Of a stretch of 64,000 bases of DNA, positions 34,569 through 43,530 are shown one piece after another. This DNA comes from Schlegelella_A sp038241255 (GTDB lineage: Bacteria > Pseudomonadota > Gammaproteobacteria > Burkholderiales > Burkholderiaceae_C). The stretch's first letter is position 1, and each line of letters opens with the position of its first letter. The notes beneath the pieces were generated by a model that worked only from the letters and a program-made list of their open reading frames with translations, was not told the origin of the DNA and searched no databases. The stretch is from assembly GCA_038241255.1 (NCBI GenBank), contig JBBRFW010000002.1, positions 1 to 64,000 of the forward strand, in the 5' to 3' direction. The translations under genes were made by a program, and so were the position numbers.

Positions 34569-34588
34569 CCTGAACGCAGTCAGGGATG
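34531..34588. repeat. REP-like inverted repeat overlapping the xerC start
   Basis: Arms at 34531-34553 (containing GCTCCGCTCGGGATGAC) and 34564-34588 (containing GTCATCCTGAACGCAG) are inverted copies matching at about three quarters of positions. The xerC ATG and first 13 codons fall inside it. Confidence 0.6.
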
Positions 34589-34602
34589 CCGGCCGCTGCA
34601 GC

Positions 34603-35307
34603 TCACCCGGCCGGCAGCAGCCGCGTCAGGGCGGCGCTCGCCACCTCGCCGATGCGGGCGAGGAACTCGGTGCCCATCTCGGCGGTGTAGCGAGTCGGGT
34701 CTGGCGAGGCCAGCATGAGCAGGCCGAAGGCGCCGCCCTGGCTCTCGTGATGGAGCGGGATCAGCGCGAGCGAGAGCGCCTGCGCCGGCAAGTCGAGCCA
34801 CTGCACCGCCTCGAAGCCGGTGTTGACGCCGCAGTACGGCGTCAAGAGGCTGCTCGCGAAGCTCTTCACGTCGGCGCCGACGGCGCGCGCGAAGGGCAGA
34901 CTCGCGAACACCTCGGCGCCGCCCCAGACACGGATCGCCGCCTGCGGGATCTGGAACTGGTGCTGGAGTCCGCTGACCAGCACGTCGGGCAGGTCGGCGG
35001 CGTTGGCGGTGAGCATCAGCGCGCGCGTCCAGCGGTGCAGCTTGTCGGCGATGGCGACGTTGTCTTGACCGTGCCGGACCATCTCGACGATCTGGCGCTC
35101 GAGACCCTTGATCTTGTCGCGCAGCATTTCCATCTGCCGCTCCTGCAGCGAGACGGCGCGCTGGCCGTGCGGGCTGGTCAGCTGGATGCTGCCGAGTAGC
35201 TCGGCATGGCGCTCGAAGAAGCCCGGGCTCGCGGCCAGGAAATTGGCGATATCGGTCTCGGTGATTCCCTGCACGCCCATCGGTGTAGCCCCCTGGCTGT
35301 TGCTCAT
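34603..35307 (-). CDS. DUF484 (GAF-like) family protein
   Basis: The 234-residue protein is a DUF484 member: residues about 15-60 (ETDIANFLAASPGFFERHAE) form the N-terminal helical part, a coiled coil (LQERQMEMLRDKIKGLERQI) follows, and the C-terminal half is GAF-like (GGAFGLLMLASPDPTRYTAE). It is cytoplasmic and has no known activity. It is very commonly found between dapF and xerC in proteobacteria, as here, which points to a link with chromosome segregation or cell division. An internal ATG at 35280 (MGVQGITETDI) is an alternative start. Confidence 0.88.
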   Translation of the reverse strand: MSNSQGATPMGVQGITETDIANFLAASPGFFERHAELLGSIQLTSPHGQRAVSLQERQMEMLRDKIKGLERQIVEMVRHGQDNVAIADKLHRWTRALMLTANAADLPDVLVSGLQHQFQIPQAAIRVWGGAEVFASLPFARAVGADVKSFASSLLTPYCGVNTGFEAVQWLDLPAQALSLALIPLHHESQGGAFGLLMLASPDPTRYTAEMGTEFLARIGEVASAALTRLLPAG

Positions 35308-35320
35308 CTGGTCTCTTTTC

Positions 35321-36181
35321 TCACAGCGAGATCTCGCCTTCGAACACGGTGTCCGCCGGACCCGTCATCAGCACCGGCGCGCTCTCGCCCGCCCACTCGA
35401 TCGTCAAGCGGCCGCCGCGCGTCTCGACCTCGACGCGCGCGTCGAGCAAAACGAGTCGGATGCCGACCGCGACCGCCGCGCACGCGCCGGTGCCGCAGGC
35501 GAGCGTCTCGCCGGCACCGCGCTCGAAGACGCGCAGGCGGATCGCGCCGCGCGAGAGGACCTGCATGAAGCCCGCGTTGACGCCACGCGCGAAGCGCACG
35601 TGGCGCTCGATGAGCGGGCCCTGCGTCGCGACCGGCGTCGCGTCGACGTCGGCGACGATCTGCACCGCGTGCGGATTTCCCATCGAAACGACGGCCAGGG
35701 CGACGGTGCGGCCTTCGCCGAGCTCGACCGGCCAGAGCGGCAGGCCCGACTCGACTGAGCGCGGCGCGAGCCACGTGGTATCGAACGGAACGTGAAGCGG
35801 TTCGAAGTCCGGCGCGCCCATGTCGACCGTGACGCGGCCGTCGTCCTGCGCGCGCAGCTCTAGGAGCCGGTTCATCGTCTCGACGGCGAGCGTCTTCTTG
35901 TCGGTGAGGCCGTGCTCGTGAACGAAGCGCACGAAGCAGCGCGCGCCGTTGCCGCAGTGCTCGACCTCTTCGCCGCTCGCGCCGTTGAAGATGCGGTAGC
36001 CGAAGTCGACGCCCGGCGTCGTGCTCGGCTCGACGATCAGGACCTGATCGCAGCCGACGCCGAAGCGGCGATCGGCGAGGCGGCGCATCTGCACCGCGTC
36101 GAGCTCGATCGGCGCACGCGTCGCATCGAGCAGGACGAAGTCGTTGCCCGCCCCCTGCATCTTCGTGAAGCGCAGCCGCAT
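35321..36181 (-). CDS. dapF: Diaminopimelate epimerase
   Basis: This 286-residue enzyme interconverts LL- and meso-diaminopimelate in lysine and peptidoglycan synthesis. The two catalytic cysteines are visible in EHCGNGARCFVRF near residue 75 and ETLACGTGACAAVAV near residue 225. The N-terminus (RLRFTKMQGAGNDFVLLDAT) is a clear match. It starts 8 bases after the lpxL-type gene and ends 13 bases before the DUF484 gene, so it is inside an operon. Length is typical. Confidence 0.97.
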   Translation of the reverse strand: MRLRFTKMQGAGNDFVLLDATRAPIELDAVQMRRLADRRFGVGCDQVLIVEPSTTPGVDFGYRIFNGASGEEVEHCGNGARCFVRFVHEHGLTDKKTLAVETMNRLLELRAQDDGRVTVDMGAPDFEPLHVPFDTTWLAPRSVESGLPLWPVELGEGRTVALAVVSMGNPHAVQIVADVDATPVATQGPLIERHVRFARGVNAGFMQVLSRGAIRLRVFERGAGETLACGTGACAAVAVGIRLVLLDARVEVETRGGRLTIEWAGESAPVLMTGPADTVFEGEISL

Positions 36182-36189
36182 GACCGCGA

Positions 36190-37068
36190 TTATCGGTACA
36201 GCGAGGGCTCGCCCGGCGGCCGCGTCTTGAAGCGGCGATGGACCCAGAGGTATTGGGCCGGGTTGCGCCGGATCTCGCTCTCGATCCAGCGGTTCATCCG
36301 GGCCGCGTCGGCGACCGGATCATCGCTCGGGAAACCGGCCCACGGCGGCTCGTATCGGACCAGATACCCCTGGCCGCCCGGCAGGATCTCGGCGACCACC
36401 GGCTGGACGATCATGTCGAGCGCCTTCGCCAGCCGCGACGGCGCGAGCAAGGTGACGGCCTCGACTCCGAAGAATGGAACGAACGCCGCGTCGCGGGTGC
36501 CGAAGTCCATGTCGGGCAGGTTGAAGAAGGCGTCGCCGCGGCGGATCGCGCGAATCAACGCCTTGCCGGCCTCGTCGCGCGAGAAGATCTCGGCGTTGCC
36601 GAGGCGCAGGCGCCCGCGCCGGAGCGCGCGATCGAGCACGGCGTTGCTCTGGCGCTGGTAGATCGAGATGCCCTTCCGCTTCTGGAAAAGCAACACCGAC
36701 GCGCCGGCGACGTCGAGGCCCATGAAGTGCGGCGCAAGCCACATCACAGGCTTTTCGCTGCGCTCGGCGAGGTGGACGTCGCCTTCGACGCGAATCAGTC
36801 GCTTCAGCCGCGACGGCGACGCGTACCAGAGCAGGCCGCGCTCGAGCAGGCTGCGTCCGAGCCAGCGGAAGTGCTCGCGCGCGAGCCCCTCTCGCTCGGG
36901 CGCCGACTTCTCGGGGAAACACAGCTCGAGGTTGCGCAGCGCGACGCGGCGTCGCGCCGGCGCGAGATGCCAGCCGACGCGGCCAAACGCGTTGCCGCAC
37001 GCCGCCTGCAGGCCGAGCGGCAGCCAGTGGAACAGGCACAGGACCGCCAAGCCGAAACGCACCATCAC
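36190..37068 (-). CDS. lpxL: Lipid A biosynthesis acyltransferase (LpxL/HtrB family)
   Basis: This 292-residue inner-membrane enzyme adds a secondary acyl chain to the lipid A precursor. The HX4D catalytic motif is visible in WLAPHFMGLDVAG near residue 112, after an N-terminal membrane segment (VRFGLAVLCLFHWLPLGLQAA). In many betaproteobacteria two such genes lie side by side between metK and dapF; only one is found here. Its upstream neighbour is the kinase/sigma island rather than metK. It is the first gene of the dapF-DUF484-xerC unit. Confidence 0.92.
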   Translation of the reverse strand: MMVRFGLAVLCLFHWLPLGLQAACGNAFGRVGWHLAPARRRVALRNLELCFPEKSAPEREGLAREHFRWLGRSLLERGLLWYASPSRLKRLIRVEGDVHLAERSEKPVMWLAPHFMGLDVAGASVLLFQKRKGISIYQRQSNAVLDRALRRGRLRLGNAEIFSRDEAGKALIRAIRRGDAFFNLPDMDFGTRDAAFVPFFGVEAVTLLAPSRLAKALDMIVQPVVAEILPGGQGYLVRYEPPWAGFPSDDPVADAARMNRWIESEIRRNPAQYLWVHRRFKTRPPGEPSLYR

Positions 37069-37170
37069 CCCGAGCCTCTCTCGCGTCCACGACGCTGCAC
37101 ACGAACTGCGCGCGGCGCTCGTCGGGCCAGAGTATCGGGGCGACGGCTTCGGGCCCGGCGCCTGAACAAG

Positions 37171-37220
37171 CGACGCTGACGGCCAGCGGAGGCCGGCCTT
37201 CGCTGGCCGTACCAGTGTCG
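37171..37220. terminator. Strong hairpin after the Ig/NHL gene
   Basis: A near-perfect palindrome is centred at 37194/37195: ACGGCCAGCGGAGGCC is followed directly by its complement with one G-U pair, and CGACGCTG and CAGTGTCG extend the stem. It lies directly against the stop codon of the Ig/NHL gene (37221). No clear U-tract follows on either strand, so it may be a Rho-supported terminator or a 3' stabiliser. Confidence 0.55.
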
Positions 37221-39812
37221 TCAGGGGAGCGTGACCTGCAGCAACTGCTGCCCGGCGATGACGACGATCTGCTTGTCGCTCCTGATTGCGATCGCCGTGA
37301 CGCCGGTGCCGACGTTGGGCGCAACGCTGCCCGTGACGACTGTCGTGCCGCTCGCCGGGATGAGGGTCGTGACGGATCCGTCGACGTTGTACCGGGCGAA
37401 CGCACCGTTCGGATTGCAGTACACGTTGCCCAGCGAGTCGACGCCGATCGCCGATATGAACAGGACCGAGGTGGTCGACACCGTCGAGCCGTCGGCGGAG
37501 ACGCGGCGCAAGGTGCCGTTGTCGGCCGTGTACAACGTACCGTCCGACTGGATCGAGAGCTGGCGCGGGAACTGGAAGCGCGCGGCCGCGATGGGCCCGT
37601 TCACCTGACCCGACGACCCAATCACGCCGGCGTAGCTCGTCGAGTTGCCCGCGGCATCGATCCGGCGGATGGCGTCGTTACCGCCATCGCCGGCGAAGAC
37701 GTCGCCGTTGGCCGCCACGGCCAGGCCAAAGATGCGGTTGTACCGCGAGGCCGCAGCGTTGCCGTTGACCGCGCCGAATGTGTCGCGCGAACCCGAAAGC
37801 AGCACGACGTTGCCGGCGGGGTCGACCCGGCGCACGCCGTAGCTGTCGCTGACGTAGATCGTGCCGCTCGCGGCCGTGGCGATGGCCAGGCCGCCGTCGT
37901 TGAAGGTGGCGCCGCTGCCCTGGCCGTCGACGCTGGGGAAACCGCTCGCGCCCAGGGCACCGAAGCCGCCGATAAGGCCGGCGACAAAGGTGACGTTGCC
38001 GCTTGGATCGACGCGTCGGATCGAACGCGTCACGCCGTCGTAGGTGACGATATTGTTGGCCGGGTCCACGGCGATGCTGGCCGGGGAAAGCTGCAACGGA
38101 AGCTGCGAGAGCACGCCCTGCGCGTCGATGGGCTGGCCGAGCGAATTGGTCGAGCTCGTGGCGATGGTCGTGACGACCCCGGTGGGCGAAACGCTCTTCA
38201 GTGCGAGGCGGTCCGTGAGCACGAAGCCGCCGCCCGGCATGGCGGCAAGGTAGCCGGTGATGTCGTCGAGCTGGGCATGCCCGGAGGGACCGTCGATGTT
38301 TCCGGTCCCGTCGACGCGGTTCCCGGTCACCGTCGACACCACGTCGGTGGCCAGATCGATGGCGCGCAGCAGTCCGCGCCGGTCGCGCACGTGGAGCGTG
38401 TTGGCCACGATCGTCATGCCGAAGGGCGCAGGGATGCCGGCACTCGCGCCGGGGCCGTCCGCGGCCACCGTGTCGAACGCGTTGGATGCGCCGGCGATCG
38501 TGCTCACGGCGCCGGCGATGGCGCCCGCCCGCGCGATTCGGCGGATGCGGCTGTTGCCGGTGTCGGCGACGTAGACGTCGTTGTTGGCGGCGACAGCGAT
38601 CCCATCGGGCCCGCTGAACTGCGCGTTCGCCGGATTGCCGTTGTCCACCAAGCCGGGCGTGTGATTGCCGGCGTAGGTAGTGACGACCCCGGCGACGCTC
38701 ACTCGCCGGATCGCGTGATTGTTGCTGTCGGCGATGTAGAGGTCCCCGTCTGAGCCGAGGGCGATGGCGCGTGGATTGTTGAACTGCGCCGCGGCGCCGG
38801 TGCCATCGGCCGTGCCGGTCACGAGCGGCGTGCCGGCGATCGTCGAGACCGTGCCGTCAAGGGCGATCTTGCGGATCGTGCCGTTCTGGCTGTCGAGCAC
38901 GTAGACGATGCCGGTGGCGTCGGCCACGAGATCGGCCGGGGCACGGAACAGGGCCGTAGCCGCCGGACCGTCGGTCGATCCTGTCGTGCCGAGCGTTCCG
39001 GCGACCGTCGTGATGGTCTTCAGGTCGGCGGAGAGGCGCCGAATCCTGTCCCCGTCCGTATACCAGTAGTCGCCGTTCGGAAGGCGCGTGATGCCGCCGG
39101 GCGAGCCGATCTGCGCCGCGCCGCGCAGGCCGACGACCGGCACCGGGTCCAAGCTGAGCGAACCTAGCGCGGTCACGGTGAGCGTCGCCGCGTTGCTCGG
39201 CGTCGAGCTCTGGCCGCTGCAGTCGAGCACGGCGCGGAACTGGGCGCCGTTGTCGCCTGCTGCTGTGACGAAGCCGTAACTGGCCGAAGTCGCACCGGCG
39301 ATGTTCGCGAACACGGCCCCGGCGAAACGCTGCCACTGGATCTTCAGCGTACCCGCGCTGCAGATGCCGCCGACCGTGAAGGTCGCGGTCGTTCCGGAGA
39401 CGACGCTGGTGCTCGCCGGCTGCGGCGTGATCGTCAACACGGGCGCGCTGGTGTTGACTGTGAGAGTGGCAGCGTTGCTGGTCGCGCTACCGGCGACATT
39501 GCTTACGACGGCGCGGAAGGCGGCGGCGCTATCGGCGAGCGTCGTCGCGGCCAGGGTGAAGGTCGTCGCCGTGGCGCCGGCGATCGCGACGCCGTTGCGC
39601 TGCCACTGATAGGCGAGCGGCGCGGTCCCGGTGGCGGCAACCGTGAAGGCGGCCGGCTGGCCGACCGTGACGCCGAGGTCGGCGGGCTGCTGGGTGATGG
39701 ACGGTGGCACCGGCAGCACCGGGCCTGTCGAAGGCGGCGGCGGCGCATCGGCGCTCCCGCCGCACGCGGCCAGGGCGATGCCGACGAGCAGCGCGGCGAG
39801 AGAAGGCCGCAT
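37221..39812 (-). CDS. Lipoprotein with Ig-like and NHL repeats
   Basis: This exported protein has 863 residues from the ATG at 39812, which gives a standard lipoprotein signal (SLAALLVGIALAACGGS). A start at 39866 (MTAFSFLLVRP) is also possible. Two Ig-like domains follow at about residues 40-120 and 125-215 (ITQQPADLGVTVGQPAAF; YQWQRNGVAIAG). The rest, from about residue 220, is an NHL propeller with many repeats such as GIAVAANNDVYVADTGNSRI and IRRVDPSGNVTFVAG. Such proteins bind carbohydrate, protein or RNA partners; no catalytic residue is seen. It is encoded 67 bases after an outer-membrane barrel gene and near a membrane Ser/Thr kinase and an ECF sigma gene, so it may be part of a surface-sensing unit. 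Confidence 0.82.
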   Translation of the reverse strand: MRPSLAALLVGIALAACGGSADAPPPPSTGPVLPVPPSITQQPADLGVTVGQPAAFTVAATGTAPLAYQWQRNGVAIAGATATTFTLAATTLADSAAAFRAVVSNVAGSATSNAATLTVNTSAPVLTITPQPASTSVVSGTTATFTVGGICSAGTLKIQWQRFAGAVFANIAGATSASYGFVTAAGDNGAQFRAVLDCSGQSSTPSNAATLTVTALGSLSLDPVPVVGLRGAAQIGSPGGITRLPNGDYWYTDGDRIRRLSADLKTITTVAGTLGTTGSTDGPAATALFRAPADLVADATGIVYVLDSQNGTIRKIALDGTVSTIAGTPLVTGTADGTGAAAQFNNPRAIALGSDGDLYIADSNNHAIRRVSVAGVVTTYAGNHTPGLVDNGNPANAQFSGPDGIAVAANNDVYVADTGNSRIRRIARAGAIAGAVSTIAGASNAFDTVAADGPGASAGIPAPFGMTIVANTLHVRDRRGLLRAIDLATDVVSTVTGNRVDGTGNIDGPSGHAQLDDITGYLAAMPGGGFVLTDRLALKSVSPTGVVTTIATSSTNSLGQPIDAQGVLSQLPLQLSPASIAVDPANNIVTYDGVTRSIRRVDPSGNVTFVAGLIGGFGALGASGFPSVDGQGSGATFNDGGLAIATAASGTIYVSDSYGVRRVDPAGNVVLLSGSRDTFGAVNGNAAASRYNRIFGLAVAANGDVFAGDGGNDAIRRIDAAGNSTSYAGVIGSSGQVNGPIAAARFQFPRQLSIQSDGTLYTADNGTLRRVSADGSTVSTTSVLFISAIGVDSLGNVYCNPNGAFARYNVDGSVTTLIPASGTTVVTGSVAPNVGTGVTAIAIRSDKQIVVIAGQQLLQVTLP

Positions 39813-39879
39813 CGCGCGCAGGCGGGGCGCGAGCGGACGAACGAGGAGGAACGAGAAGGCAGTCATTTCGGCGATCCGG

Positions 39880-40488
39880 TCAGAAAGAGAACTGCGCGGC
39901 GAGGCCGAGCATGCGAAGCGACCCCTGCGTGCGATAAACCTTGAAGCGCGTGACGTCGTAGTCGACACCGATTCGCACCGACGGCGTGAGCGCGTAGCCG
40001 ATGCCGATGCCGGCGAGCGGCTGCAGCGTCGTCTTCGAGACGTCGCCAGCGAGCGCGTTCGCGTACTCGAAGCGCGTTCGCGTGCTCGCCGCGCCGAGAC
40101 GCCCGACGGCGCTCCAGCCGGGCGCGAAATTCCAGCGGTAGCCGGCCGTGAGGCCGATGCCTTCGACCCTGAAGGTGCCGCCGAAATCGCCCTCCGACGG
40201 GATCGGGTCTCCCCCGCGGAAGCGCCCGCCGCCGAAGTAAGAGAGCTGCGCCTCCCAGTCATCGACAAAGCGCCACGCGCCGCTGAGCTTCCAATGGCTG
40301 CTCGAGCGGTCGCAGGGGAACGAGGCGACGCAGTCGACCCGGCCTTGATCGGGCCCGGCGGCGACGCCGATCGAGAAGCTTTGGGCCCCGGCAGCGGCTG
40401 CGCCGGTGCCGGCCATGACGCCGAGCAGGGCCCTCACCGCGGTGACCGACGCGGCACGACGAAGCGATGCAGAAAAACGAGACGACAT
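39880..40488 (-). CDS. Outer-membrane beta-barrel protein (OmpA/opacity-type)
   Basis: The 202-residue protein has an N-terminal signal (VRALLGVMAGTGAAAAGAQS) and then eight or so amphipathic strands ending in Phe (GLAAQFSF), the pattern of a small eight-stranded barrel. The segment GYALTPSVRIGVDYDVTRFK near the end is typical of the opacity-protein/PF13505-type barrels. A single Cys pair (DCVASFPCD) near the N-terminus could be disulphide-bonded. The gene directly precedes the Ig/NHL lipoprotein gene and is divergent from the kinase gene. Function is unknown. Confidence 0.78.
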   Translation of the reverse strand: MSSRFSASLRRAASVTAVRALLGVMAGTGAAAAGAQSFSIGVAAGPDQGRVDCVASFPCDRSSSHWKLSGAWRFVDDWEAQLSYFGGGRFRGGDPIPSEGDFGGTFRVEGIGLTAGYRWNFAPGWSAVGRLGAASTRTRFEYANALAGDVSKTTLQPLAGIGIGYALTPSVRIGVDYDVTRFKVYRTQGSLRMLGLAAQFSF

Positions 40489-40755
40489 GCGGACTCCGGG
40501 ATCATGGGCAGGCTCGCCGATGTGGTCTGCCTTGGTTCGTCAAACGGAATCGGCGTGGCAAAGCGGCCAAGGCGGCGGTGGGCACCAGGAATTCGATTCC
40601 GATCGAAGCCCAGCCGGCCGATTTGGGCGCTGGTACTCGTTCTTCCAAGCAGGCTGCTGGACGGCGCCTGCTACCGCCATTGCCCGCGTCGCAAAGACCC
40701 ATGCCGTGTTTCGGTACCCACTAAGATCGCCGCGGCACGCACTTCCGGAGACATC

Positions 40756-43506
40756 TTGAGCGACCTCAAGGCACTCTTGAGCGATTGGCCGAAGCTGAGC
40801 CGTCTGCTCGACGAGGCGCTCGATCTCGAGCCGGCCGCACGGCCGGCTTGGGTCGACGCGCTCTCCGAACCGGAGTCATTAAGACGCGCGCTCGCCGACC
40901 TGCTCGCCCGGCCGGACCCCGCGATGTCGGGCCCGGTCGACGCGCCCCGGCTCCATCTCGACGTGGACGAGGCCGATCACGATGCAACACCGCCGCTCGC
41001 GCCCGGCATGCGAGTCGGACCGTATCGCCTGCTGCGCGAACTCGGCCATGGCGGCATGGGCGTCGTGTGGCTTGCCGAGCGCGACGACGGCACCCTCCAG
41101 CGCTCGGTCGCGCTGAAGCTGCCGATGCTCGCAGGGTCAAAGGGGCTGCACGAGCGGATGCGTCGCGAGCGCGACATCCTCGCCAGCCTCGCCCACGCGA
41201 ACATCGCGCGCATTCACGACGCCGGGGTCGACGGCCACGGTCGACCTTACCTCGCGCTGGAATACGTGGAGGGCGAGCCGATCGACCGGTACGTGCGCAG
41301 CCGGGCGCTGGCTACCCCCTCGCGCCTGCGACTCCTGCTCCAGGTCGCCCGTGCGGTGGCCCATGCCCATGGGCGCCTCGTCGTCCATCGCGACCTCAAA
41401 CCGGCGAACATCCTCGTCACGGCCGAGGGCGACGTGCGCCTGCTCGACTTCGGCATCGCGCAACTGCTCGAGGACAAGCGGGCTGTCGAGTCGCCGATCA
41501 CGCGCCAGGTCGGTCGCGTGCTGACGATGGACTATGCAAGCCCCGAGCAACTGCGCGGCGAACCGATCGGTACCACGAGCGACGTTTACAGCCTCGCCGT
41601 CGTCGCCTACGAAGTGCTGACCGATCAGAAGCCCTATCGCTTGAAGCGGCCGACGGCGTCGGCCCTCGAGGAGGCGATCGTCGCGCTCGACGTGCGGCCC
41701 GCCAGCGCCGCCGCCGCGGACCCGTCGGCGCAGCGAGCGCTGCGCGGCGACCTCGACGCGATCCTGAATAAGGCGATGAAGAAGGACGCCCGCGAGCGCT
41801 ATGCGAGCGTCGACGCGTTTGCGCAGGACATCGAGCGGCACCTCGCACGCTTGCCGGTGCAGGCCAGGCCCGATGCCCTGGCCTACCGGATGCGTCGCTT
41901 CGTCGCTCGCAACGCAGTCGCCGTCTCGGCCACCGCGGCTGTGACCGTGGCCCTGATCGGAGGTGCAGCAATCGCGCTTTGGCAGGCTCGCGAGGCGCAC
42001 ATCGAGGCGACCCACGCCCAGCAGGTCAAGAACTTCGCGCTGTCGATCGTCACCGGTGCCGACACCGAGTCGGGCGCCACCCGTGAAACGACGGCCGTCG
42101 AGCTCCTGCAGGCGGCCCGGACGCGCTTCGACAACGAGCTGGGAAGCAGTCCGTCGACGGCCATCGAGCTGATGACTGCAGTGGGCACCGGCTTGCAGTC
42201 GCAAGGTCGCGTCAAGGAAGCTTCGGAGCTCCTGCGCAGCACCCGCGAGCGTGCGCTTCGAACGCTCGGCGAGACCCACCCGCTGACCCTGGCCGCGACG
42301 ATCGCGTACGGCCTCGCGCTGGTGGGCGAGGACCGGCCGAAGGACGCCATCGCCGTCCTGGCGCCGGCGGCGTCTGCTGCGCAAGGGCAGCATGACGCTC
42401 ACGCGCAGATCGAGGCCCTGTTCGACCTGAGCACGGCTCAACTCGCCGCCGCCGAAGGCGACGCCGGCCTCGCGTCCGCGCGGGCGGCCGTCGCCGTGCT
42501 CGAATCCGAAGGCCAAGCCGCGCGACCGCTCGATGCATTCAACGCCTGGGGCCAGCTGGCCAATGCGCTGAACGCGACCCAGCAGCCGGGGCTCGCCGAC
42601 GCGGCTCGCCGGGCGGTCGATCTGGCGAAACAGCTCTACGGCTCGCAGCTCACGGGAAACGTCCTCAACGCACGCTTGCTGCTTTCACGCGGCCTGACGG
42701 CCGAGGGCCGCGATGCAGAGGCGCTCGCCGAGCTCGAGTCGATCTACGGCGAAGCCGTTCGCCTGTTCGGCCCGGACCAGCCGCGCATCGAGCCGATCGC
42801 CAGCTTCCTCGGTCTCGCGCGTGCCGACGCGGGCGATCTCGACGGCGCCGTCAGCGCGTTTCGCGCCGCGCTCGCCGTCGCTGAGCGCCGGCACGGCGGT
42901 ACTGGAGGCAACCGGGGCATCGACCATTTCACGCTGGGTCGAGCGCTCGCCGCGCAACGACACGACGAGGAGGCGCTGCTCCACTTGAAGGAGAGCGTGC
43001 GCCTTCTCACCGAGTCGGTCGGGAGCGCGCCGCAGACGCTGCGCTCGCGCTCCGTCGAGGCCGGCGTGCTGACCCGACTCGGCCGTCTCGAGGAGGCCGA
43101 CGCGATTTTTTCAGATCTGTCGCAAGTCGCGTGGCCGCTGCCTGAAAAGGCGCAAAGCCAGGGTCGATTGGCACTGTTGCGCAGCCGTCAGGGGCGTCAC
43201 GACGAAGCGATAGTCCTCGCCCGGGCATCGCAAGAGGCGCTGCGAACGCATCCGTCGAAGATCGTTCGTGCGATCGCCGCATCTACTCTCGGCCAGGTCC
43301 TGCTCGCGGCCGCAAGCCCAGGCGACGCCGCAACCGCGTTGCGCGAAGCGCAGCAGCTCTTCGCGGCACGGCAGGCGATCCCGACACCCGACCGCGTCGA
43401 CGTCGACCACGCGCTGCAGCAGGCGATTTCGGCCAAATCATCCGACCGACACGCGGCAGCTTCCAAAGCGGCGACACTCGCTGCGCTCACGGTCCAGGCG
43501 CGCTGA
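40756..43506 (+). CDS. Membrane serine/threonine protein kinase with TPR region
   Basis: The protein has 916 residues from a TTG at 40756 (GGAG lies 8 bases upstream). Residues 1-90 are a linker region. The Hanks-type kinase domain spans about 90-360: RELGHGGMGVVWLAER (Gly loop), VALKLPM (Lys), VVHRDLKPANIL (catalytic Asp), LLDFGIAQ (DFG), and YASPEQLRG. A membrane helix (VSATAAVTVALIGGAAIALW) follows near residue 400, so the C-terminal half, with TPR-like repeats, should lie in the periplasm. Kinases of this layout are commonly paired with a dedicated ECF sigma factor, and one is encoded convergently 24 bases downstream. The likely role is signalling from the envelope to transcription; the signal and targets are unknown. 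Confidence 0.88.
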   Translation: MSDLKALLSDWPKLSRLLDEALDLEPAARPAWVDALSEPESLRRALADLLARPDPAMSGPVDAPRLHLDVDEADHDATPPLAPGMRVGPYRLLRELGHGGMGVVWLAERDDGTLQRSVALKLPMLAGSKGLHERMRRERDILASLAHANIARIHDAGVDGHGRPYLALEYVEGEPIDRYVRSRALATPSRLRLLLQVARAVAHAHGRLVVHRDLKPANILVTAEGDVRLLDFGIAQLLEDKRAVESPITRQVGRVLTMDYASPEQLRGEPIGTTSDVYSLAVVAYEVLTDQKPYRLKRPTASALEEAIVALDVRPASAAAADPSAQRALRGDLDAILNKAMKKDARERYASVDAFAQDIERHLARLPVQARPDALAYRMRRFVARNAVAVSATAAVTVALIGGAAIALWQAREAHIEATHAQQVKNFALSIVTGADTESGATRETTAVELLQAARTRFDNELGSSPSTAIELMTAVGTGLQSQGRVKEASELLRSTRERALRTLGETHPLTLAATIAYGLALVGEDRPKDAIAVLAPAASAAQGQHDAHAQIEALFDLSTAQLAAAEGDAGLASARAAVAVLESEGQAARPLDAFNAWGQLANALNATQQPGLADAARRAVDLAKQLYGSQLTGNVLNARLLLSRGLTAEGRDAEALAELESIYGEAVRLFGPDQPRIEPIASFLGLARADAGDLDGAVSAFRAALAVAERRHGGTGGNRGIDHFTLGRALAAQRHDEEALLHLKESVRLLTESVGSAPQTLRSRSVEAGVLTRLGRLEEADAIFSDLSQVAWPLPEKAQSQGRLALLRSRQGRHDEAIVLARASQEALRTHPSKIVRAIAASTLGQVLLAAASPGDAATALREAQQLFAARQAIPTPDRVDVDHALQQAISAKSSDRHAAASKAATLAALTVQAR

Positions 43507-43530
43507 CGGCCACGCGCGCTCACCCGCCGC

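Noticed and set aside
39631..40755. Long plus-strand open frame continuing upstream of the kinase gene
   Set aside because: It lies opposite the barrel and Ig/NHL genes and has no domain; a TTG with GGAG at 40756 fits the kinase start.
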